A stretch of 64,000 nucleotides of DNA from CAWJMD01 sp963843835 (GTDB lineage Bacteria > Actinomycetota > Actinomycetes > Actinomycetales > CAWJMD01). The stretch spans positions 310,001 to 374,000 of the forward strand of contig CAWJMD010000001.1 of the NCBI GenBank assembly GCA_963843835.1. The letters run 5' to 3'. Positions 25,077-32,654 of the stretch are shown piece after piece. A program made the translations under genes and the position numbers. How positions within the stretch are numbered: the first letter of the stretch is position 1; each line of letters opens with the position of its first letter. The notes under the pieces were generated by a model, which did not search any database, was not told the origin of the DNA, and saw only the letters and a program-made list of their open reading frames with translations.

Positions 25077-25714
25077 CCACCCTCGACCTCACGGTCACCG
25101 ACGTGATCGCCGAGCCCTACGCCGTCTCGCCCCAGCTGACCGCGAAGCTGCGGGTCGACGAGACCAGCGGCGCGACCGTGCACGCCGTCGCGCTGCGGTG
25201 CCAGGTGCGCATCGAGCCGCAGCGCCGCACGTACGGTGAGGCGGAGGAGGCCGGCCTCGTCGACCTCTTCGGCGGCCGCGAGCGGTGGTTCGACACCCTC
25301 AAGCCCTTCCTGTGGATGCAGGCGCAGACCATGGTGCAGGGCTTCACCGGCGCCACCGAGGTGGACCTGCCGCTGCCCTGCACCTACGACCTCGAGGTCG
25401 CGGGGTCGAAGTACCTGCACGCCCTGCGGGACGAGGGGGTGCCCCTCGTCTTCCTCTTCTCGGGAACCGTCTTCACCCGTGGCGCAAAGGGTTTCAGCGT
25501 CGAGCAGGTGCCCTGGGACCGCGAGTCCCGCTACCGGATGCCGGTGGCGGTGTGGCAGGAGATGGTCGACCAGTACTTCCCGCACAGCGGGTGGCTCCGC
25601 CTCGACCGCGACACCGTCGAGTCGTTGGCCAGGTACCGGTCCGCGAGGGGGCTCACCAGCTGGGACGACACGGTGGCGTCGTTGCTCGCCGGCGCGACGG
25701 AGGTGGTGCCGTGA
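25073..25714 (+). CDS. DUF6084 family hydrogenase-associated protein
   Basis: 213 residues, no membrane segment and few cysteines. It opens with LTVTDVIAEPYAV and contains RYRMPVAVWQEMVDQYFPHSGWL, features I associate with DUF6084, found in actinobacterial high-affinity hydrogenase operons. The N-terminal half looks beta-rich. Function unknown. GTG 25073 overlaps the DUF5947 stop, and the stop overlaps the next GTG. Confidence 0.85.
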   Translation: MTTLDLTVTDVIAEPYAVSPQLTAKLRVDETSGATVHAVALRCQVRIEPQRRTYGEAEEAGLVDLFGGRERWFDTLKPFLWMQAQTMVQGFTGATEVDLPLPCTYDLEVAGSKYLHALRDEGVPLVFLFSGTVFTRGAKGFSVEQVPWDRESRYRMPVAVWQEMVDQYFPHSGWLRLDRDTVESLARYRSARGLTSWDDTVASLLAGATEVVP

Positions 25715-27174
25715 GCGCCAGCCTCGACGCGGCGCGCCACGTGGCGGACGCCGTACGCGACGAGGGGTACCTGCTGTACCCGTACCGGTCCACGTCGCGG
25801 AAGAACCAGGCGCGCTGGCAGTTCGGCGTGCTCGGGCCGCCGGGTGCCGCCGCCGCGGGTACCGGTGAGGAGAGCCACCTCTCGTCACAGGTGCTCGTAC
25901 GCATGGCAGCGGCCGAACCGGACACGGCGCCCTGTGAGGTGATGCTGTACCTGCGGTTCCTCCAGCTCCGGGTGCGGAAGGTCGAGCGCCTCGGGCCTGA
26001 CGGGTTCGTGCCCGTCGAGGCGCTGCGTGTCGGCGGCGTCGACGTCGTCAGCTGGGACGAGGCGGCCGACGAGGAGATCGCGCTGGGCCCGCTCGCGCTC
26101 GAGGACCTCCTCGGCACTCCGGAGGTCGAGCTCCCCGTCGGCGTCGAGGGCGGCGAGGAGGTCGAGGCGCTCTGCGTGGAGGGCCGCGACGTCGGACGGG
26201 TCGTGCGGACGCGGTGGCCGCTGAGGGCCCTCGTCCACGTGTCCGCCGAGCCCGCCGCCGAGGGTGGTGCGGCCTCCGCGGTCGACCGCGGCCTCGTGCG
26301 GCTGCGCCTCGCGGTCGAGAACGTGGTCGACGCCCAGGCGTCCGCCCCCGAGGCGATCCGGCGGTCGTTCCTCGGCACCCACGTGCTCCTTGAGGTCCGC
26401 GGCGGCGGATTCGTCTCACTCGTCGACGCGCCGGCCGACGCCGAGGCGGCGGCGGCAGCGTGCGTCCAGCACCGGTGCTGGCCCGTGCTGGCCGGGCGAC
26501 CGGGGGCCGACGACGTCGTCCTCGTCTCGCCGATCATCCTCGAGGACCACCCCCAGCTGGCAGAGCAGAGCGCCGGTGAGCTGTTCGACTCGACGGAGAT
26601 CGACGAGATCCTCACGCTCCGCGTGATGACGATGACGGACGAGGAGAAGGCCCAGGCCCGCGCGACAGACCCGCGTGCCGCCGAGATCATCGACCGGTGC
26701 AGCGACATGTCGCCCGGGGACCTGATGCGGCTGCACGGGGTGCTGCGCAACCCCCACGCGCTCACTGCTCATGGCACCGGTGACCCCTCAGCCGACCCGC
26801 TCGCTGGCATCCCGACGCTGACGGATCTCAGCGACCCCGACGTCCCCTGGTGGGACCCGGGCGCCGACTCGACCGTGCAGCCCGAGACGGACGTCGTCAT
26901 GGTCGGTGACGTCGCGGTGTCGAAGGGCAGCCGCGTGCGGCTGCGTCCAACCCGTCGCGCGGACGCCCAGGACCTGTTCTACTCCGGCCGGACCGCCCGC
27001 GTCACAGCGGTTCTCAGCGACGTGGACGGGGGCTCGCACGTCGCGGTGGTCGTCGACGACGACCCCGCCGCCGAGCTGCACGACTGGTACGGGCGCTACC
27101 TCTACTACGCGCCGGACGAGCTCGAACCGCTGCCGGCCGCGGCACCGGACGAACGAGAGGAGAACCGACCATGA
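25711..27174 (+). CDS. Hydrogenase-operon protein of unknown function, 487 residues
   Basis: Not a family I can name with certainty. Residues about 1-330 form an alpha/beta region with LLYPYRSTSRKNQARWQFGV near the start and VSPIILEDHPQLAEQS near 273. Around residues 300-345 there is a helical TMTDEEKAQARATDPRA segment. After an acidic linker, the C-terminus (about 405-475) looks like an SH3-like or KOW-like barrel (DVAVSKGSRVRLRP to LYYAPDELEPL). No membrane segment or Cys cluster is seen. It lies between DUF6084 and DUF6893 with GTGA and ATGA overlaps on both sides, so it is probably a co-factor of hydrogenase assembly. Confidence 0.8.
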   Translation: MSASLDAARHVADAVRDEGYLLYPYRSTSRKNQARWQFGVLGPPGAAAAGTGEESHLSSQVLVRMAAAEPDTAPCEVMLYLRFLQLRVRKVERLGPDGFVPVEALRVGGVDVVSWDEAADEEIALGPLALEDLLGTPEVELPVGVEGGEEVEALCVEGRDVGRVVRTRWPLRALVHVSAEPAAEGGAASAVDRGLVRLRLAVENVVDAQASAPEAIRRSFLGTHVLLEVRGGGFVSLVDAPADAEAAAAACVQHRCWPVLAGRPGADDVVLVSPIILEDHPQLAEQSAGELFDSTEIDEILTLRVMTMTDEEKAQARATDPRAAEIIDRCSDMSPGDLMRLHGVLRNPHALTAHGTGDPSADPLAGIPTLTDLSDPDVPWWDPGADSTVQPETDVVMVGDVAVSKGSRVRLRPTRRADAQDLFYSGRTARVTAVLSDVDGGSHVAVVVDDDPAAELHDWYGRYLYYAPDELEPLPAAAPDEREENRP

Positions 27175-27290
27175 GGTTCGTGGGCATCCTGGCGACGGGG
27201 ATCGTCGCGCTGGCGGCCGTCGCAGGCGCCGTCGTGGGCGTGCGCTCGATCGACGACGTCAAGCGCTACATGCGAATGCGAAAGATGTGA
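27171..27290 (+). CDS. 39-residue DUF6893 membrane peptide
   Basis: A single hydrophobic helix (VGILATGIVALAAVAGAVVGV, residues 4-24) followed by a basic tail ending YMRMRKM. Its start overlaps the previous stop (ATGA) and its stop overlaps the protease start (GTGA). This matches DUF6893, a tiny protein found beside group 1h hydrogenases. It could anchor the enzyme or help route electrons at the membrane, since the subunits themselves lack a membrane segment; this is inference. Confidence 0.85.
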   Translation: MRFVGILATGIVALAAVAGAVVGVRSIDDVKRYMRMRKM

Positions 27291-27814
27291 CGGCGAGCAC
27301 CCAGCGCCCCGCACCGGGCCGGCGCGTCCTCGTGGCGGGGATCGGCAACATCTTCCTGGGCGACGACGGGTTCGGGCCGGAGGTGGTCCGGAGGCTGCCA
27401 GCCGACCGGCTCGGGAGCGGCGTGCGCGTCGTCGACTACGGGATCCGCGGCATGCACCTGGCCTACGACCTGCTGGACGCCTGGGACGCCCTCGTGCTGG
27501 TGGACGCCGTGCCCGACCGGGGGGAGGCGGGTGCTCTCGTGGTGCTCGAGATCGGGGCGGACGACGTGCCCGCCGCAGGCCTCGACGCGCACGCGATGGA
27601 CCCGGGTGCGGTCATCGCCGGCCTGTCTGCGCTCGGCGGCACCCTGCCGCCCACGGTGCTCGTCGGGTGCCAGGCGCCGGAGTGCGAGGAGCGCATCGGG
27701 CTCTCCGCCGCGGTCGAGGCCGCGGTCGACGGCGCCGTCGACGAGGTGCGGGCGCTGGTGTCGGACCTCGTGACGGGACGCCGGCCGCGACGCTCCTCGG
27801 CGGGGGTGGGCTGA
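27287..27814 (+). CDS. Hydrogenase maturation endopeptidase (HybD/HycI type)
   Basis: 175 residues. The family motif GIGNIFLGDDGFGPEV near residue 17 gives the first nickel-binding acidic residue, and the DYGIRGMHLAYDL and LVDAVPDRG segments follow. The protease trims the C-terminal tail of the large subunit after nickel insertion; the hhyL tail beyond the L2 histidine is its likely substrate. GTG 27287 overlaps the DUF6893 stop. The last 12 residues are Arg-rich. Confidence 0.93.
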   Translation: MTASTQRPAPGRRVLVAGIGNIFLGDDGFGPEVVRRLPADRLGSGVRVVDYGIRGMHLAYDLLDAWDALVLVDAVPDRGEAGALVVLEIGADDVPAAGLDAHAMDPGAVIAGLSALGGTLPPTVLVGCQAPECEERIGLSAAVEAAVDGAVDEVRALVSDLVTGRRPRRSSAGVG

Positions 27815-27816
27815 CG

Positions 27817-28116
27817 ATGTGCCTCGGGATCCCCGGCCGGGTCGTGTCCCTGCTCGACGGCTACGGGGACCAGCTCGCCGAGGTGGACGTCGACGGCGCC
27901 GTGCGCCGCGTCAACATCGGGATGCTCGACGAGCCGCTGCCGGGCCCCGGCGACTGGGTGCTGATCCACATGGGGTTCGCCGTCGAGCGGGTCGACGAGG
28001 CCGGTGCGCGGACGGCGATGGAGGGGCTGGAGCTGTTGGGCAGGGCCCGCACGGACGCGCCGGCCGCGTTCGAGATGCCCCCGCCCCCTCCGGGATGGAG
28101 CGAGCGCGATGCGTGA
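27817..28116 (+). CDS. hypC: Hydrogenase chaperone HypC
   Basis: 99 residues. It starts MCLGIPG, whose Cys2 is needed for carrying the Fe(CN)2CO group, and contains the RRVNIGMLDEP and GDWVLIHMGFAVERVDE segments of the family. HypC holds the large subunit open during iron and nickel insertion. It is two bases after the protease gene and overlaps DUF6390 by eight bases. Confidence 0.95.
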   Translation: MCLGIPGRVVSLLDGYGDQLAEVDVDGAVRRVNIGMLDEPLPGPGDWVLIHMGFAVERVDEAGARTAMEGLELLGRARTDAPAAFEMPPPPPGWSERDA

Positions 28117-28888
28117 CGTCGTACCGGGTCCGGTGCTGTTCGCCCGCTACGCGTTCCCCCCGAACTCGCACGGCTACTGCGGGCCGGGCGACCACGCTGC
28201 GTTCTTCGAGTACGGCGTCGCGGGCGCGGACGACCGCGGGCTGCGGGCGATGTCGCAGCAGTTCGCGGGTGCCTGGCCGTACCTGGAGCTGATCGCCGGC
28301 GCCACGGGGCTCACTGACCCCCTCGACCGGCGCGTCGTGGAGGCCTACTGGGTGGGCAGCCCCCGGCTCGACCTGGTCAGCACCCGGGCCGTCGGCAACT
28401 CCATGGAGGAGCGCTTCCGCCCCATGACCGGGGCGATGTTCTCGACCCTGACCGAGAGCGTCCTCGCCGGCGGCGTGCCGCACCACAGCTTCGCGGTCTT
28501 CTGCATCTACCCCTGGACGGGCCTGCTCAGCGACGGGCGCAAGGCCAAGCACGCGCTGACCGTGCTCGACCGCTGCCGGATCCGGTGGGGCAGGGTGCAG
28601 GCCGTGCAGGGGGACCAGGTGGTCGTCGACTCGTCGCCGCTGACCTGGGACGGGCACGTCCTCGGGCTCGGTCCCGTCGAGCAGGAGACGGCGGTCCGGT
28701 CGTTGGCGGGTGTGGGCATGGTCGACGCGCTCGAGGTGGGGGACTGGGTTTCCCTGCACTGGGAGTGGGTGTGCGACCGCCTCACCGAGGCGCAGGTGCG
28801 CAGGCTGAAGGCCTTCACCCTGCGTCATCTGCGGATCGTCAACGACGGCAACCTTCACTCCGGGCCGTCGAAGCTGCTGGGCACCTGA
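28109..28888 (+). CDS. DUF6390 family hydrogenase-associated protein
   Basis: 259 residues. Features include FARYAFPPNSHGYCGPGDH near the start, FAVFCIYPWTGLL in the middle and SLHWEWVCDRLTEAQ near the C-terminus. This matches DUF6390, found at the end of actinobacterial group 1h hydrogenase operons. Function unknown. The last 34 bases overlap the convergent ABC ATPase gene, and the operon ends here. Confidence 0.85.
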   Translation: MRDVVPGPVLFARYAFPPNSHGYCGPGDHAAFFEYGVAGADDRGLRAMSQQFAGAWPYLELIAGATGLTDPLDRRVVEAYWVGSPRLDLVSTRAVGNSMEERFRPMTGAMFSTLTESVLAGGVPHHSFAVFCIYPWTGLLSDGRKAKHALTVLDRCRIRWGRVQAVQGDQVVVDSSPLTWDGHVLGLGPVEQETAVRSLAGVGMVDALEVGDWVSLHWEWVCDRLTEAQVRRLKAFTLRHLRIVNDGNLHSGPSKLLGT

Positions 28889-29871
28889 GCGGCCGTTGCC
28901 GTCGCGTCCGAGCCGAGCCGCCACGAGCGCAGCAGGTCCCAGGTGACGTGGTCTCCACGCCGGCGGGTCCCGCTGTCCGACGACCTCACCAGGAGGGGTC
29001 CGTACGGGGTATCGAGCAGGTGGTCCGAGTGCGGTCCGCGGAACCACACGTCGCGCACGACGCCGGACCACGGGCCGTCGAGGCGCGCCCACTCGGGCCG
29101 GACGAGCACGGGGCCGTCCGAACCGGGGAGGGAGAGCACCGACGTCGGTCCGGTCAGCCGCGCGGCCATCCCGTCCGCCGGCTCCTCGTAGACCTCCGCC
29201 GGTGAGCCCACCTGGACGATCCGTCCGGCGACGAGCAGCGCCACGCGGTCCGCGAGCCCGAGGGCCTCCTCGGGGTCGTGGGTCGCGTAGACCGCGGCGG
29301 CGCCGGTGTCACGCTGCCGTGCCGTCACCTCCTGCAGGAACACCGACCGCACGTGCGTGTCGAGGTGCGCGGTGGGCTCGTCGAAGAGGTAGAGCGACGC
29401 GCGTCGTGCCAGCGCGCGCGCGAGTCCCACCCGTTGCTGCTCACCGCCCGACAGCTCCGCCGGCCGGCGGTCCGCCAGGTGCGCGACGTGCAGGCGCTCC
29501 AGGACGGCCATCGCCTCCGCCCGTGCCTGCGCCCGGCTGGTGCCCAGACGCCGCAGCGGGTACGCGACGGTGTCCAGGGCGCTGAGGTGCGGCCACAGGG
29601 CGTAGCTCTGGAAGACGACGGCAAGTCCCCGGCGTTCGGGCGGCTCCCACCCGGTGGCCGTCGCGACGCGCCGGCCCTCGAGCCACACCTCGCCGGCACG
29701 TGGGCGGCAGAACCCCGCCACGGTGTTCAGCAGGGTGGACTTGCCGGAGCCCGAGGGGCCGAGAAGGGCCAGCACCTCACCCGGGGCCACGCGCAGGTCG
29801 ACGTGTGACAGGGCCACCACCCCGCCGTGGTCCACGACGAGCCCACGCAGCTCCAGGGCGTCACGCGGCAT
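28855..29871 (-). CDS. ABC transporter ATP-binding protein (FbpC/PotA type)
   Basis: 338 residues. Walker A GPSGSGKST near residue 38, Q-loop VFQSYALWPH, signature LSGGEQQR, Walker B LYLFDEP, D-loop AHLD and the switch His in YATHD are all intact. A C-terminal TOBE-like beta domain (about 235-335) is typical of importers for iron(III), spermidine or similar substrates. It overlaps the permease stop by 11 bases. The substrate is most likely ferric iron or a phosphonate, based on the binding protein. Confidence 0.93.
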   Translation of the reverse strand: MPRDALELRGLVVDHGGVVALSHVDLRVAPGEVLALLGPSGSGKSTLLNTVAGFCRPRAGEVWLEGRRVATATGWEPPERRGLAVVFQSYALWPHLSALDTVAYPLRRLGTSRAQARAEAMAVLERLHVAHLADRRPAELSGGEQQRVGLARALARRASLYLFDEPTAHLDTHVRSVFLQEVTARQRDTGAAAVYATHDPEEALGLADRVALLVAGRIVQVGSPAEVYEEPADGMAARLTGPTSVLSLPGSDGPVLVRPEWARLDGPWSGVVRDVWFRGPHSDHLLDTPYGPLLVRSSDSGTRRRGDHVTWDLLRSWRLGSDATATAAQVPSSFDGPE

Positions 29872-31525
29872 GGACGGCCTCCCAGTCGGGCGACCGTGCG
29901 GGCCGGCGCGGGTCGAGCAGGCGCACCACGGCGAACGCGCCGAGGGCAGGTAGGCCGAGCAGGAGCGTGAGGACCAGGGAGAGCGCGGAGGTCACGCCCA
30001 CCTGACCGAGCTCCTGGCTGTTGAGGACGACGACCGCCAGGGTCTCGTCCCCCGGCCCGTAGAGGAGGCTCGACATGGTGACCTCGTGCAGGGCGGTGAG
30101 GAAGCACACCAGCCACGCCGCGAGCAGGGCCGGGAGGAGGGGACGCAGCACCACCGACCGGAGGGCGGTCAGCGGTCGCGCGCCGCTCGCCCGTGCCGCG
30201 TGGACCTCGTCCGGGGGCAACCGGTCGAGGGCACCCGAGATCGGACGGTGCGCGAAGGCCCAGAGCTTGGCCACGTAGGCCAGCAGGATGATCAGCAGGG
30301 TGCCCCCGATCCACCGGCCGTAGGTGATCAGGAGGCCTACGGCCAGGGTGGAGCCGGGCAGCACGAGGCTGAGCGTCACGAGCGTTCCGGCACCTCGGCC
30401 CCACCGCGTCCGCTCCAGAGCCGCGACGCAGCCACCCAGCAGCACCAGCAGCGTCGCGGCGGTCGCGGCCAGCCCGAGGCTACGGCCCAGCGCCTCCGCG
30501 TTGCGGGGAGTGATGACCTCGGCGATGTTCGCCAGGGTCCAGTTGGCCGGGATCGGGGCCAACCCGGCAGCCCGGGTCAGGGCGGCCGAGACCAGCGCTG
30601 CCAGGGGCACCGCGAAGGTCAGCAGCACGTAGCCGCCGGTCAGGCCGGCCGCCCACCGGCCGGCCACGACGCTCGTGCTCACCGCGGTGGGGTCGGTGGT
30701 GGCGACCCTGGTCGACCGCAGCCTCGGTCCCAGCAGCCAGTCGGCCGGCAGGACGATGACCACGGCGATCACGACGAGCAGCAGGGCGAGGGCCACCGCC
30801 TCGACGAAGTCGGCGGGGTCGCTGCTGCGAGCCAGGTTCGCGTAGATGCGCGTGGTCACGGTGCTGAAGCCCGCCGGGGACCCCATCACCTGGGGGATGG
30901 CGAACGTCCCCAGCGTGAGCACGAAGACGAGGATCGAGGCCGTCGCGATCGCGGGGCGCAGCAGCGGCAGCGTCACGGTCCAGAGCACGGTCAGGGGCCC
31001 GGCGCCTGAGGCGCGGGCGGCACGCTCGGAGTCCGGCTCGGCGCGAGCGGCGAGCCCCACCGCGACGACGAGGTACGCGAGCGGCACGACGTTGACGGCC
31101 ACGACCACCGCCACGCCGACCGGCCCCTGGACGCCCGTCCAGCTCACGCCGGCCAGGTCGTCGATGAAGCCCGCCCGGCCGTAGGCACGCAGCCAGCTGT
31201 AGCCGAGCACGAAGTCGGGCACGAGCACCGGGAGCAGCACCGTCACCCGCCAGAGGGTCCGGTAGGGCAGGTCGGGGTGGCGGAGGGCCAGCGCCAGCAT
31301 CGTGCCCACCGGCACGGACAGGGCGGTCACGACGACGGCCAGCCCGAACGTGTTGGCCACGGCCTCCCGCAGCCTCGGGTCGGTGACCAGCTCCTCGAGG
31401 CCCACGCCCTCCAGCCACACCGTGCGTGCCATCACGAGCAGGGGAGCAGCGACGACCGACCCGGCGACGACGACCACCAGCCCCAGCGCTGCCGCGCGGG
31501 AGCTCCCGGGGCGTGCGACGCTCAT
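29861..31525 (-). CDS. ABC transporter permease, FbpB-like fused double domain
   Basis: 554 residues with about twelve transmembrane helices in two BPD_transp_1 halves. Each half carries an EAA-type ATPase-contact loop: DSERAARASGAGPLTVLW in the first and PPDEVHAARASGARPLTAL in the second. The duplicated layout is typical of iron(III) or 2-aminoethylphosphonate importers. ATG 31525 overlaps the stop of the binding-protein gene (ATGA). The three genes read binding protein, permease, ATPase. Confidence 0.92.
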   Translation of the reverse strand: MSVARPGSSRAAALGLVVVVAGSVVAAPLLVMARTVWLEGVGLEELVTDPRLREAVANTFGLAVVVTALSVPVGTMLALALRHPDLPYRTLWRVTVLLPVLVPDFVLGYSWLRAYGRAGFIDDLAGVSWTGVQGPVGVAVVVAVNVVPLAYLVVAVGLAARAEPDSERAARASGAGPLTVLWTVTLPLLRPAIATASILVFVLTLGTFAIPQVMGSPAGFSTVTTRIYANLARSSDPADFVEAVALALLLVVIAVVIVLPADWLLGPRLRSTRVATTDPTAVSTSVVAGRWAAGLTGGYVLLTFAVPLAALVSAALTRAAGLAPIPANWTLANIAEVITPRNAEALGRSLGLAATAATLLVLLGGCVAALERTRWGRGAGTLVTLSLVLPGSTLAVGLLITYGRWIGGTLLIILLAYVAKLWAFAHRPISGALDRLPPDEVHAARASGARPLTALRSVVLRPLLPALLAAWLVCFLTALHEVTMSSLLYGPGDETLAVVVLNSQELGQVGVTSALSLVLTLLLGLPALGAFAVVRLLDPRRPARSPDWEAVHAA

Positions 31526-32526
31526 CCGCCGAAGATCAGCCGGTACTCGTTCAGGAGCCTGTCCTTCTCGGTCGCCAGCGACGACCAGTCCGGGAAGACG
31601 ACGGGGGCGTCGGCAGGGATCGTGGGTCCCTCCACCCCGGCGAGAGTCGGGTACGACCCGGCGTCGGCGACGACCTGCTGACCTTCCGCGCTGGTGACGA
31701 AGGAGATGAGGTCCTTCGATCCCTGGGAGTCCGCCGAGCCCTTGGCGAGGGCCACCGGGCCGTAGATGGCGACGGCACCCGGCTCGGGCCAGGTGATCTC
31801 GATCGGCGAGCCCTTCTCCTGCGCCGCGTACGCCGAGTTGGCGATCGTGATGCCCGCCGCGTACACACCCTCGGCCACCCCGGTGGTGACGTCGTCGGGT
31901 GTGCTGACCTGCACCGCCCCGTTCTCCTTCAGCGCGGAGTAGAAGTCCAGGCCGTAGTCGGGGTCCTGGGAGAAGTAGCCCAGCGTCCCCAGGGCCGACG
32001 CGGCGAACGACGGGTCGGGCACGGCGACCCTTCCCGCGTACTCCGGGCCGGTCAGGTCCGACCACGCCTCCGGCGGCGTCGTCCCCTGTCCGGTCACGGC
32101 CAGCATGTAGAGGACTGCGACACCGACGTAGTCGTCCGTTCGCAGGTCGTCCGCGATGTCGCTCTCCGGGGTCCACCCGCCCACCAGGTCGGAGTCGACG
32201 AGGTTCTGCATGGTCAGGGGGTCGCACGTCCACACGACGTCGGCCTTCAGCCCGCCCGCCCGCACGTCGCCGGCGATGCGGGCGTTGAGGTCACCCGTGG
32301 GGGCGCGGTACAGGTCGACGGTCGTGCCGGGGTGGTCCCTCTCGAACCGCTCGATCACCGGCTGGATCGTCGTGTCGCTGACGCAGGTGTAGACGGTGAT
32401 CGTCTCGGAGGTCGGGGCACCGGTCGTCCCGCCCCCCGCGGTGGTCGTCCCGTCGCCGCAGCCGGCCAGACCCACGAGCGTCATGAGCGCCGCCATCCAG
32501 ACGGCCGGCCCCCGTGGCGTCCTCAT
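31522..32526 (-). CDS. Extracellular solute-binding lipoprotein (iron/phosphonate ABC importer)
   Basis: 334 residues with an N-terminal lipobox, LVGLAGC, so it is anchored outside the membrane after lipidation. The mature part is a type II binding fold opening with TITVYTCVSD and containing KADVVWTCDP and PEYAGRVAVPDPSF, seen in FbpA/PhnS-type proteins. I do not see a convincing twin-Tyr iron site; the YAGR segment is present. ATG 32526 is used; GTG 32532 is also possible. Confidence 0.9.
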   Translation of the reverse strand: MRTPRGPAVWMAALMTLVGLAGCGDGTTTAGGGTTGAPTSETITVYTCVSDTTIQPVIERFERDHPGTTVDLYRAPTGDLNARIAGDVRAGGLKADVVWTCDPLTMQNLVDSDLVGGWTPESDIADDLRTDDYVGVAVLYMLAVTGQGTTPPEAWSDLTGPEYAGRVAVPDPSFAASALGTLGYFSQDPDYGLDFYSALKENGAVQVSTPDDVTTGVAEGVYAAGITIANSAYAAQEKGSPIEITWPEPGAVAIYGPVALAKGSADSQGSKDLISFVTSAEGQQVVADAGSYPTLAGVEGPTIPADAPVVFPDWSSLATEKDRLLNEYRLIFGG

Positions 32527-32654
32527 GGCCACAACCTACTCGCGGGGGGTGAGCGCGTCACGAGTTCGGGAACGGCGGCGGAAGACCCGTACAACTCTCC
32601 TCTTTCGGACGGGACATTCCTCGCTTACCGTGGCGGAACATCACGGAGGTGTCG

